From Polynucleobacter paludilacus (GTDB lineage: Bacteria > Pseudomonadota > Gammaproteobacteria > Burkholderiales > Burkholderiaceae), in NCBI RefSeq assembly GCF_018687595.1, contig NZ_CP061298.1, forward strand, positions 620,001 to 684,000: a stretch of 64,000 nucleotides of DNA. The letters are read 5' to 3'. The notes under the pieces were generated by a model. That model did not search any database and was not told the DNA's origin. It saw only the letters and a list, made by a program, of their open reading frames with translations. How positions within the stretch are numbered: the first letter of the stretch is position 1; the number at the start of each line of letters is the position of its first letter. The position numbers were made by a program, and so were the translations under genes. Shown in pieces: positions 19,177-25,901 of this stretch.

Positions 19177-19426
19177 TCAGGTCAGCCATTAAGTCATTAA
19201 CAGAAGTAAAGGATTTGAGATTTCCTTTTCTAGCTTCTTTCATCGCAGCAATCGTTTCTGCGTTGGGACTTAATGGTTCAAAGGGCAGAGTCTTTTCTCT
19301 GGCTATGCGGGTCATCAGAATTCGAAAGGCATCAGACGGCGTTAGACCCATGGCAGCCAATATGGCGCTAGCTTCCTCTTTGATATCGCCGTTAATTCTG
19401 GCGCGAACTACTGCGTTTGCGGTCAT
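19163..19426 (-). CDS. dinJ: RelB/DinJ-family antitoxin
   Basis: An 87-residue ribbon-helix-helix antitoxin. MTANAVVRARINGDIKEEASAILAAMGLTPSDAFRILMTRIA is typical RelB/DinJ DNA-binding sequence, and the acidic C-terminus (about residues 60-87) should wrap the toxin. A strong AAGGAGG lies just before the ATG. A perfect 19-bp palindrome directly upstream is the likely autoregulatory operator. Confidence 0.88.
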   Translation of the reverse strand: MTANAVVRARINGDIKEEASAILAAMGLTPSDAFRILMTRIAREKTLPFEPLSPNAETIAAMKEARKGNLKSFTSVNDLMADLNADD

Positions 19427-19440
19427 AAACCCCTCCTTAA

Positions 19441-19459
19441 TGAGCTACATTGTAGCTCA
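19441..19459. promoter_or_regulatory. palindromic operator upstream of dinJ-yafQ
   Basis: TGAGCTACATTGTAGCTCA is a perfect inverted repeat of two 9-nt arms around one central base. It starts 15 bp upstream of the dinJ start codon. Ribbon-helix-helix antitoxins usually bind such palindromes to repress their own operon; this function is inferred. Confidence 0.6.
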
Positions 19460-19509
19460 AAATAAGCAGATTAAGCCAATTTGGGTGCTTAAAAACCACT
19501 GTATTTGCA

Positions 19510-19529
19510 TACTGTATAAACATACAGTA
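19510..19529. promoter_or_regulatory. LexA (SOS) box upstream of umuD
   Basis: TACTGTATAAACATACAGTA contains CTGT-N8-ACAG with A/T-rich flanks, essentially the E. coli SOS consensus. It ends 11 bp before the umuD ATG and overlaps the probable promoter (TTGCAT at 19505-19510). LexA bound here would block transcription until DNA damage. Confidence 0.85.
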
Positions 19530-19540
19530 TATTGGCACTT

Positions 19541-20026
19541 ATGGAACTTCAGTCACCCACCACAAAAAGCACTCTAAGCCAAGCCCCACAGGGCTTAGCA
19601 GTCCATTTTGACGACTATGAGCTCAAGCTCCTGAGCCATCGGATTTCAGCAGGATTCCCTAGTCCAGCGGCCGATTACGCTGAAGATGGCCTGGATTTGA
19701 ACCGCTATCTGGTCCAAAACAAACCAGCCACCTTCATGTTCACCGTGAAGGGGGATTCGATGATGGGGGCTGGCATTTGTGACGGCGATAAGGTCGTCGT
19801 CGATAAGGCCCTCAAACCGAAACATAAAGACATCGTGGTCGCTGTAGTCGATGGGGAGTACACCATCAAACGCCTCTACCAACTCAGAGGTCGAATTGAG
19901 CTCCAACCAGAAAACCCCCAATACGAAGCGATTACCTTCAACGAAGGCAGTGAGTTACAGATCTGGGGTGTAGTGGTAGGCGTAGTACGCAAGTACAGCC
20001 ACGCTAGTAGCAGAGGCAAGCTATGA
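19541..20026 (+). CDS. umuD: UmuD-like S24 autoprotease, polymerase V accessory subunit
   Basis: A 161-residue LexA/UmuD-family serine-lysine autoprotease. The self-cleavage site is Ala37-Gly38 in ISAGFPSPA. The catalytic serine is Ser73 in [10 protein letters not shown] and the lysine is Lys110 in YTIKRL. RecA-stimulated cleavage yields UmuD', which joins UmuC in polymerase V. The ATG at 19541 has no recognisable Shine-Dalgarno sequence; a TTG at 19532 is an alternative. The stop overlaps the umuC start by 4 nt (ATGA). Confidence 0.93.
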   Translation: MELQSPTTKSTLSQAPQGLAVHFDDYELKLLSHRISAGFPSPAADYAEDGLDLNRYLVQNKPATFMFTVKGDSMMGAGICDGDKVVVDKALKPKHKDIVVAVVDGEYTIKRLYQLRGRIELQPENPQYEAITFNEGSELQIWGVVVGVVRKYSHASSRGKL

Positions 20027-21312
20027 GCAGCAAACAACTCTTTGCTCTTGTCGACGTGAATAACTTCTATGTTTCATGCGAGAGGGTCTTTCAGCCCAAG
20101 TTAGAAGATGTACCCATGGTGGTGCTCTCGAACAATGATGGTTGCGCTGTAGCGAGAAGTGCCGAAGTCAAAGCGCTTGGCGTCAAGATGGGAACCCCTT
20201 GGTTCAAGATGAAAGATCTTGCAAAGGAGCACGGCATCCAAGCCTTCTCCTCAAACTACACCCTCTATGGCGATATGAGCGAGCGGGTAGTACAAACACT
20301 CAAACGCTATACGCCTAATTTTGAGGTCTACAGCATTGATGAGAGCTTTCTGAGAATTGAATCCGTACTGCAGAGTTATCCAGATGCAACACACCTAGGT
20401 CAAACGATTAAACAAGATGTGAAAGACACCACCGGCTTACCAGTCTGTGTTGGGATTGGTGCTAGCAAGACCTTGGCCAAGTTTGCGAATCACTTGGCCA
20501 AGAAGCAATCCCAGTTTGCCGGTGTATGTGATGTCGACAGCATGCCCAAAGAAAGCCTCTATCAATGGATGAGTGAGACCCCTGCAGCAGAAGTGTGGGG
20601 CATTGGCAGACAGCTGGCTAAAAAACTCCAGGTCATGAAGATCAATACCGTCTTTGATCTCTTGCAAGTCTCGCCGCAAACCATGCGCCAACAGTTTGGC
20701 GTAGTGATGGAAAGACTGTGCTATGAGCTGCGCGGTGTATCTTGCCTTAAGCTTGAAGAAGTCGCACCTGCCAAACAACAAATCATTGCCTCACGTAGCT
20801 TTGGTAAGTTAGTCACCAGCTTAGAAGAGCTTGCTGAATCCGTTGCTACCCATACCGCCAGAGCAGCCGAGAAACTCCGCAGCCAACAATCGGTCACAGG
20901 CGCGATCAGTGTCTTCATTAGAACCAACCCACACAAGCAGAACGAGCCCCAATACGCACAGAGCATCACCATCGCTCTAGAGAACCCTAGCGATAACACG
21001 CTCAAGCTCACCGAAGCCGCAATCGATGGACTCAAGCAAATCTATCAAAAAGGATTTCGGTATAAGAAAGCAGGCATCGTACTCAATCTGCTCTCAGACA
21101 AACCCACTACCCAACAATCTCTATTTGAAGATATGGAAACCAGAGGCAAGTCTGCTGATCTCATGAAAGCGATGGACGCAATTAACAGCCGATTTGGGAG
21201 CGGTGTGATTCGCAGCGCAACCACCGGCACGAAACAACAGTGGCAAATGAAGTCTGGCAATAAATCACCTAACTACACCACCCAGTGGGATGAATTACCT
21301 GTAGCACGATAA
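20023..21312 (+). CDS. umuC: UmuC-like Y-family translesion DNA polymerase
   Basis: A 429-residue catalytic subunit of polymerase V. Metal-binding acids are in [16 protein letters not shown] at the N-terminus and [11 protein letters not shown] near residue 105. A helix-hairpin-helix region ([23 protein letters not shown]) follows, then the little-finger domain ([24 protein letters not shown]). The C-terminus has a QQSLFED motif typical of beta-clamp binding. It is co-transcribed with umuD under the SOS box. Confidence 0.95.
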   Translation: MSSKQLFALVDVNNFYVSCERVFQPKLEDVPMVVLSNNDGCAVARSAEVKALGVKMGTPWFKMKDLAKEHGIQAFSSNYTLYGDMSERVVQTLKRYTPNFEVYSIDESFLRIESVLQSYPDATHLGQTIKQDVKDTTGLPVCVGIGASKTLAKFANHLAKKQSQFAGVCDVDSMPKESLYQWMSETPAAEVWGIGRQLAKKLQVMKINTVFDLLQVSPQTMRQQFGVVMERLCYELRGVSCLKLEEVAPAKQQIIASRSFGKLVTSLEELAESVATHTARAAEKLRSQQSVTGAISVFIRTNPHKQNEPQYAQSITIALENPSDNTLKLTEAAIDGLKQIYQKGFRYKKAGIVLNLLSDKPTTQQSLFEDMETRGKSADLMKAMDAINSRFGSGVIRSATTGTKQQWQMKSGNKSPNYTTQWDELPVAR

Positions 21313-21338
21313 ATCAACGACATAAAAAGGAGTATCAA

Positions 21339-21473
21339 ATGGAACTACTCAATAACATTAACGGCCTATCACTAGTCATTGTGATGATCCTGTCCTACTT
21401 TGCTGTAGCAAAGAACACAAAGCACGATGCCTATGAAAAGAAACAAGTCGCAATGAATCGTCACTACCAGTAA
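21339..21473 (+). CDS. small membrane protein behind umuDC
   Basis: A 44-residue ORF (MELLNNINGL start) with one hydrophobic helix (LSLVIVMILSYFAV, about residues 10-24) and a basic C-terminal tail. AAAAAGGAG precedes the ATG at good spacing and it starts 26 nt after the umuC stop, so it is probably the third gene of the SOS operon. I do not recognise the family. A hairpin follows at 21488. Confidence 0.55.
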   Translation: MELLNNINGLSLVIVMILSYFAVAKNTKHDAYEKKQVAMNRHYQ

Positions 21474-21487
21474 GAGTCAGCAGGAAG

Positions 21488-21519
21488 GGAAATCAGGAAA
21501 TCACGGATTCCTGATTTCC
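21488..21519 (+). terminator. 12-bp hairpin ending the umuDC operon
   Basis: GGAAATCAGGAA (21488-21499) and TTCCTGATTTCC (21508-21519) pair perfectly across an 8-nt loop, 15 nt after the small ORF. The following sequence (TCAATTAATAG) lacks a proper U-run, so it may be a weak terminator or a 3' stabilising structure. Confidence 0.55.
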
Positions 21520-21607
21520 TCAATTAATAGAGTGCAAGTCAATACTTGATGTAGGTCTACTTCTTAAATCCTTTGTATGATGAAGGGAAGAGCTTAAGAA
21601 AAAAGTA

Positions 21608-22060
21608 ATGCCCAAAGAAAAAACCTATCTGTGCTTGTGTCTTGATTGCGGGGGGCAACGCCAATTAATTGGTAACTGTCGTCTATGCGACAGCGCGCAA
21701 ACTCCAGAGGCAATAACCGAAACCCTGATTTTCAATATGGAGCTTGGTTATCCAACCATAGAAGAGGCCATTGATAAGTTCGAGAGCTATCTCGATGCAG
21801 CATATGACGCAGGCTTTAAATCCATGGTCGTGATTCACGGATATGGATCTAGTGGATCAGGCGGTGGCATTAAGCAAACCATGCGACGCCATCTGGAAGG
21901 AAATTACTACCTACCTAAGGTAGGTAGCTATTACTTTGGCGAAGACCTCAAAGTAGGTAATGAAGCCTTTGAAGAATTACTCAAGGCCAGAAGCAGCATC
22001 AAAAAACACCAGTCTCACTTTTTAGGAAACGCCGGAACGAGTGTTTTGCTCTTGGGTTAA
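21608..22060 (+). CDS. zinc-ribbon plus Smr-domain protein
   Basis: A 150-residue protein. Residues 11-27 hold CLDC...CRLC (C11, C14, C24, C27), a zinc-ribbon pattern. Residues about 42-98 look like an Smr domain: NMELGYPTIEEAIDKFESYLDAAYDAGF followed by VVIHGYGSSGSGGGIKQTMRRHL with the HGxG signature at His77. Smr domains are nucleases or nucleic-acid binders, often acting on ribosome-associated RNA. The pairing with an N-terminal ribbon in a short protein is unusual. The C-terminal 50 residues are not recognisable. Confidence 0.65.
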   Translation: MPKEKTYLCLCLDCGGQRQLIGNCRLCDSAQTPEAITETLIFNMELGYPTIEEAIDKFESYLDAAYDAGFKSMVVIHGYGSSGSGGGIKQTMRRHLEGNYYLPKVGSYYFGEDLKVGNEAFEELLKARSSIKKHQSHFLGNAGTSVLLLG

Positions 22061-22188
22061 AAAACCAGAAATAAAGAATGAGGCCTGCAAGAACACCTTA
22101 AGTAACAGAGAAGAGTGGAGGGGAGAGAACTTTCCTACATTCTTTTCATCCATTCACTCTACCAATACCTAATCCAAGCTAATACGCT

Positions 22189-22214
22189 GAACCCTTCTTA
22201 ATAGAGGAGGGTTC
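22189..22214 (+). promoter_or_regulatory. hairpin masking a Shine-Dalgarno sequence
   Basis: GAACCCT (22189-22195) pairs with AGGGTTC (22208-22214), with an extra TCT/AGA step inside. The 3' arm includes the AGGAGGG that should serve the ATG at 22215. If it folds in the mRNA, it would hide the ribosome binding site. Confidence 0.5.
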
Positions 22215-22346
22215 ATGCAAGTTGCATTGGAATGTACTCACAAGCAAGCGCGGTACTTTAGGGTTGTTCTCGACGGTCGAACCGTCCTGGTCTTAGTTCT
22301 CATCTGGATGGTCTGGCAAATCTTAGCCATTCTGCACATCATTTAA
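22215..22346 (+). CDS. possible small membrane protein (43 residues)
   Basis: MQVALECTHK start, then a single hydrophobic helix (TVLVLVLIWMVWQILAILHII, to the C-terminus) after a basic segment. GAGGAGGG lies 4 nt upstream of the ATG, which supports translation, but the site lies in a hairpin. It sits alone between the Smr gene and the BrnT operon. I do not recognise the family, and it could be a chance ORF. Confidence 0.4.
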   Translation: MQVALECTHKQARYFRVVLDGRTVLVLVLIWMVWQILAILHII

Positions 22347-22349
22347 TTG

Positions 22350-22405
22350 TTTGTTACTACAAATAAATACTTGATTGCTGAATAATTTGTTACTACAATT
22401 AAATA
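22350..22405 (+). repeat. two direct repeats overlapping the brnT promoter
   Basis: TTTGTTACTACAA occurs at 22350-22362 and again at 22386-22398, exactly 36 bp apart, each followed by an A/T-rich AAATA. Each unit is a partial palindrome (TTGT...ACAA). Copy 2 overlaps the likely -10 element of brnT, so the repeats are probable BrnA operators. Confidence 0.55.
22371..22399 (+). promoter_or_regulatory. sigma70-type promoter for brnTA
   Basis: TTGATT (22371-22376), a 17-nt spacer, and TACAAT (22394-22399) fit a good sigma70 promoter. Transcription would begin near 22406, very close to the first recognisable BrnT codons. Confidence 0.5.
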
Positions 22406-22677
22406 GATTAATTGAGTTTGACCCTATAAAGAGGGCTCAAACATTGGAGTTGCGTGGCTTGGACTTTGCTCGAGCATGGGAAGTCTTAAGTCACACCACT
22501 CATACTATTGAAGATCTGCGAAAGAGTTATGGCGAGAGAAGATTTATTGCTATTGGATTTTTGGATGATCGATTAACGGTAGTGGTTTGGACTCCGAGAG
22601 GTCGAAAGAGAAGAATCATTTCAATGAGGTATGCAAATGAACGTGAAATTAAAGAATACGCAAAAGGAGTGGATTGA
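22387..22677 (+). CDS. brnT: BrnT-family ribonuclease toxin
   Basis: BrnT hallmarks: IEFDPIKRAQTLELRGLDFARAWEVL at the N-terminus, then RKSYGERRFIAIGFLDDRLTVVVWTPRGRKRRIISMRYANEREIKEY. BrnT toxins are RelE-like ribonucleases that block translation. The frame has no ATG or GTG before the conserved LIEFDP. In-frame TTG codons lie at 22375 and 22387, and ATT at 22411 is also possible, so the start is uncertain. The C-terminus overlaps brnA, as usual in this system. Confidence 0.8.
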   Translation: MLLQLNRLIEFDPIKRAQTLELRGLDFARAWEVLSHTTHTIEDLRKSYGERRFIAIGFLDDRLTVVVWTPRGRKRRIISMRYANEREIKEYAKGVD

Positions 22678-22948
22678 TTCTGATGATGCTCCAGAAATTA
22701 GTGCTGCAGATTTACAGCGTGGTGTGTGGAGTGTTGAGGGAAGGGTCGTTTCAGAAAAAGAGGGTCGCAAAGCCTTTGCTAAAAGATTGCGTGGAAGACC
22801 GGTTGGTAGTGTGAGTAAGTCACCCAAAACACTGACAACCATTCGATTGTCTGCTGAAGTCATTGAACAATTTAAAGCTGCTGGTGCAGGATGGCAGACA
22901 AAAATTGATTTAGCACTTAAAGACTGGCTGCTAACCCATCGGCCATAA
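22637..22948 (+). CDS. brnA: BrnA-family antitoxin
   Basis: A 103-residue antitoxin and autorepressor. The C-terminal BrnA ribbon-helix-helix is clear: TLTTIRLSAEVIEQFKAAGAGWQTKIDLALKDWL (about residues 64-97). The frame is also open from the ATG at 22631, but GAGG at 22626-22629 is 7 nt from the ATG at 22637, which is therefore chosen. It overlaps the brnT end by about 40 nt. The gene ends 18 nt from the 3' end of the convergent SRP RNA. Confidence 0.85.
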   Translation: MNVKLKNTQKEWIDSDDAPEISAADLQRGVWSVEGRVVSEKEGRKAFAKRLRGRPVGSVSKSPKTLTTIRLSAEVIEQFKAAGAGWQTKIDLALKDWLLTHRP

Positions 22949-22966
22949 GTTCTTGAAAAGAAGGGT

Positions 22967-23064
22967 GGATGAGCCAAACCCCCGGCACTGACAGAAATTG
23001 GGTTTGGCTGCTTCGTTCCCGACCTGACCAGGTTATCCAACCCACCATGCGGGGAGGCCCATCC
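22967..23064 (-). ncRNA. ffs: signal recognition particle RNA (4.5S type)
   Basis: On the minus strand the conserved apical core reads GGTCAGGTCGGGAACGAAGCAG, broken here as GGTCAGGTC and GGGAACGAAGCAG. The 5' end GGATGGGCC pairs with the 3' end GGCTCATCC, closing one long hairpin of about 98 nt. It binds Ffh and guides membrane-protein targeting. CTTCTTTT follows the 3' end as a short T-rich stretch. It is divergent from dnaX. Confidence 0.95.
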
Positions 23065-23095
23065 AATTCCATTTTAGCTTGTTAGAATGTAAAGC

Positions 23096-24727
23096 ATGAC
23101 TGCATTGGCACTAGCCCGTTCGTGGCGCCCTAAAACTTTTTCCCAATTGGTAGGACAAGACCATGTGGTCAAGGCTTTGACCCATGCTTTGGATCAGGGG
23201 CGCCTACATCACGCTTGGCTCTTTACCGGTACCCGCGGCGTGGGTAAAACCACGATTGCCCGCATTATGGCCAAAGCCCTCAATTGCATCGGCGAAGATG
23301 GTCAAGGAAAAATGACCTCAACACCATGCGGCAAATGCTCTGCCTGTACCGCAATCGATCAAGGTCGCTTTGTTGACTATATTGAGATGGACGCCGCCAG
23401 TAATCGTGGTGTGGATGAGATGGCTGCTCTATTAGAGAAAGCCGCCTACGCACCCAGCAATGCGAGATACAAGGTCTACATGATTGACGAGGTGCACATG
23501 CTCACCAATCATGCCTTTAATGCCATGCTCAAGACTCTGGAAGAACCTCCTGAGCACGTCAAGTTCATTCTGGCCACAACCGATCCCCAAAAGATCCCCG
23601 TCACCATTCTGTCGCGCTGCTTGCAGTTCAATCTCAAGCAAATGCCAGTACCTCTCATCGTTGAGCATTTGGAAAAAGTGCTTGCTGCAGAAAAAGTCGA
23701 TTACGAAACCAATGCACTGCGCGTGATCGCTAAAGCAGGCCAAGGCTCAATGCGCGATGCTTTATCGCTGACCGATCAAGCGATTGCGTATGCCGCTGGC
23801 AAAGTCACTGAAGAATCTGTCCGCGGCATGCTTGGCACATTAGACGATGCGTACCTCATTCGTATTCTGGATGCACTAGCCAGTAAAGATGGCGCAACTT
23901 TACTCAATATCAGTAATGAGATGGGTGAGCGCAGCATGTCTTTCTCATTAGCCTTACAAGATCTATCGAGTTTGATTCAGAAGATTGCTGCTGCGCAAAT
24001 TGTTCCAGAATCAGTTCTAGAAGATTGGCCGGAAGCAGCAGAAGTGCGACGCCTAGCAACAGTCTTTACCAAAGAAGAGATTCAGCTCTTTTATCAAATC
24101 AGCATCACTAGCCGTTCTGACTTATCGCTCGCACCAGATGAGCAAACGGGCTTTGCCATGACCTTGCTGCGCATGCTCGCATTTAGACCTGCCGGCTCAG
24201 AGCCTCAAGCTCTTAAAGCCAATGTAGCTAATACCACGCCTTCACGGCCTGCAGCGCCACCAGCCAGAACAGCGATGCCAAGTAATCGCTCTGAACCCAG
24301 AGCTGCCGCCCCAGCTAGCCCAAAGTCTCCAGCCGCATCTAGCGAGCGCCCTGATTGGCATACCCTGATGCGCGCTTTACCGATTAAAGGATTAGTGCAG
24401 CAGTTGGCTTTCCAGACTGAGTTGCAAGACTGGGCCGATTCCGCAACAGGGATTAAAGCCACGATTGTCACTCCCACACCATCATTGGCATCCGACGCTT
24501 CTGTAGCCCGCTTAACGGAAGTGTTGACTGCGCACTTTGGTAAACCCATCAAGCTCACGATTGAGAAGGGTGAAGTCGAAGGCAAGAGCGTTGCCAAAAT
24601 TGATGCAGCGATACATCAAGAGAAAAGACAAACTGCCGAACAAATGATTGCAGCCGATCCGTTTATCCAAGCGCTTGAAAAAGAGTTTGGCGCGAAGGTG
24701 GTTGGTGGTTCTGTGAAGCCGCTATAA
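23096..24727 (+). CDS. dnaX: DNA polymerase III subunits gamma/tau
   Basis: A 543-residue clamp-loader ATPase. It has Walker A GTRGVGKTTIAR near residue 45, the zinc-binding cysteines CGKCSAC with an upstream Cys, the Walker B-like YMIDEVHMLTNHAFNAMLKTLEEPPEHVKF and the SRC motif ILSRCLQF. A Pro/Ala-rich linker (about residues 375-420) leads to a tau-type C-terminus. I see no obvious A-rich slippery site in the linker, so a frameshifted gamma form is not evident. ybaB and recR follow in the usual order. Confidence 0.96.
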   Translation: MTALALARSWRPKTFSQLVGQDHVVKALTHALDQGRLHHAWLFTGTRGVGKTTIARIMAKALNCIGEDGQGKMTSTPCGKCSACTAIDQGRFVDYIEMDAASNRGVDEMAALLEKAAYAPSNARYKVYMIDEVHMLTNHAFNAMLKTLEEPPEHVKFILATTDPQKIPVTILSRCLQFNLKQMPVPLIVEHLEKVLAAEKVDYETNALRVIAKAGQGSMRDALSLTDQAIAYAAGKVTEESVRGMLGTLDDAYLIRILDALASKDGATLLNISNEMGERSMSFSLALQDLSSLIQKIAAAQIVPESVLEDWPEAAEVRRLATVFTKEEIQLFYQISITSRSDLSLAPDEQTGFAMTLLRMLAFRPAGSEPQALKANVANTTPSRPAAPPARTAMPSNRSEPRAAAPASPKSPAASSERPDWHTLMRALPIKGLVQQLAFQTELQDWADSATGIKATIVTPTPSLASDASVARLTEVLTAHFGKPIKLTIEKGEVEGKSVAKIDAAIHQEKRQTAEQMIAADPFIQALEKEFGAKVVGGSVKPL

Positions 24728-24763
24728 ATCAATTACTACTGATACGTACTAAGGAAATACAAG

Positions 24764-25084
24764 ATGATGAAGGGTGGAATTGCCGGCTTGATGAAACAAG
24801 CCCAGCAGATGCAAGAGAAGATGAAAAAAGCGCAAGATCAACTTGCTGCTTTAGAAGTAACAGGTCAAGCTGCTGGTTTAGTCAAAGTGACGGTCTCGGG
24901 TAAGAATGAGCTTAAGCGGGTGCAGATCGAACCCGGCGCAATGGATGATCGCGAGATGCTTGAAGATCTCATCGTGACTGCCTATGCCGATGCCTTCAAA
25001 CAAGTAGAAGCAGCCAGTAGTCAATTGATGTCCGGTGCAACGGCAGGGATGCCAATGCCACCAGGCTTTAAGTTGCCGTTTTAA
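24764..25084 (+). CDS. ybaB: YbaB/EbfC nucleoid-associated protein
   Basis: A 106-residue DNA-binding protein. [33 protein letters not shown] is the family's N-terminal helix, followed by [18 protein letters not shown] and the C-terminal [12 protein letters not shown]. It binds DNA as a tweezer-like dimer. The gene lies between dnaX and recR, its normal place. Two adjacent ATG codons (24764 and 24767) could both start it. Confidence 0.93.
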   Translation: MMKGGIAGLMKQAQQMQEKMKKAQDQLAALEVTGQAAGLVKVTVSGKNELKRVQIEPGAMDDREMLEDLIVTAYADAFKQVEAASSQLMSGATAGMPMPPGFKLPF

Positions 25085-25104
25085 TTGCTCATTCATCAAC
25101 ACTG

Positions 25105-25728
25105 ATGGCTCGCCCCGAAGTTCCTCAAGACGCATTGCATCGATTAATCGAGGCACTGCGCGTTTTGCCTGGAGTAGGACCCAAGTCTGCGCAGCGCATG
25201 GCCTTCTATCTATTGCAGCATGATCGCAATGGTGCAGCAGTACTGGCTCAATCTTTGGGTGAAGCAGTCGAGACCGTTGGTCACTGCGCCCGCTGCAACA
25301 CCTTTTCTGAAGATCAGATCTGCTCTACCTGCTCGGATGGACGGCGTGATCCCTCTTTGCTCTGCATTGTGGAGACACCCGCCGATCAGATCATGGTCGA
25401 GCAAACCTTGAGCTTTAAAGGCAATTATTTTGTGCTGATGGGCCGCATCTCACCTTTGGATGGCATGGGTCCTAATGAAATTCATTTTGATCGCTTGATG
25501 ATCCGAATTGAAAACCCGGATACCGGAGTGCCTGTCAGAGAAGTGGTGCTGGCCACCAATTTCACGAGCGAAGGGGAGGCCACTGCCCATTACATCGGCG
25601 AGGTTCTCAAGGCTAAAGGCATTAAGGTCACCCGCATTGCCAGAGGTATACCAGTGGGCGGTGAACTCGAGTACGTAGATGCTGGAACGCTCGCCCGTGC
25701 CATGATGGATCGCAGGACTGTAGGTTAA
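25105..25728 (+). CDS. recR: recombination mediator protein RecR
   Basis: A 207-residue protein of the RecFOR pathway, which loads RecA on gapped DNA. It has an N-terminal helix-hairpin-helix ([20 protein letters not shown]), a four-cysteine zinc finger ([16 protein letters not shown], about residues 58-73) and a Toprim domain beginning [16 protein letters not shown]. Length and domain order are canonical. It is the last gene of dnaX-ybaB-recR. Confidence 0.96.
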   Translation: MARPEVPQDALHRLIEALRVLPGVGPKSAQRMAFYLLQHDRNGAAVLAQSLGEAVETVGHCARCNTFSEDQICSTCSDGRRDPSLLCIVETPADQIMVEQTLSFKGNYFVLMGRISPLDGMGPNEIHFDRLMIRIENPDTGVPVREVVLATNFTSEGEATAHYIGEVLKAKGIKVTRIARGIPVGGELEYVDAGTLARAMMDRRTVG

Positions 25729-25746
25729 TGCGGGGCGGCCTACTGC

Positions 25747-25760
25747 GTCACTAAAGTGAC
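25747..25760. promoter_or_regulatory. palindrome between recR and the porin gene
   Basis: GTCACTAAAGTGAC is a 14-bp inverted repeat with 6-bp arms and AA in the centre, 19 bp after recR and about 140 bp before the porin ATG. No U-run follows, so an operator is more likely than a terminator. The regulator is unknown. Confidence 0.35.
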
Positions 25761-25901
25761 ATAAATCACCGTTAGATTGTCTGATTAGCGATAATACGGG
25801 CTATTTTTGGGGTTTTGGCCCCGTCCCCATTGAATGAATTGCTTGTTGCATTGCGGAGCAGGAAAAGGTCTTTGACCTGTAATGACCTTTAGTAACAGAC
25901 C

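Noticed and set aside
18895-22948. CRISPR array or restriction system in the accessory cluster
   Set aside because: No regularly spaced repeats and no nuclease/methylase motifs beyond the toxins and the Smr-like domain.
22621-23040. 139-codon minus-strand ORF over brnA and the gap before dnaX
   Set aside because: It runs through the SRP RNA and antiparallel to brnA, and its translation shows no recognisable domain.
23096-24727. programmed frameshift site in dnaX
   Set aside because: No A-rich heptamer with a following hairpin was found in the linker between the gamma core and the tau domain.
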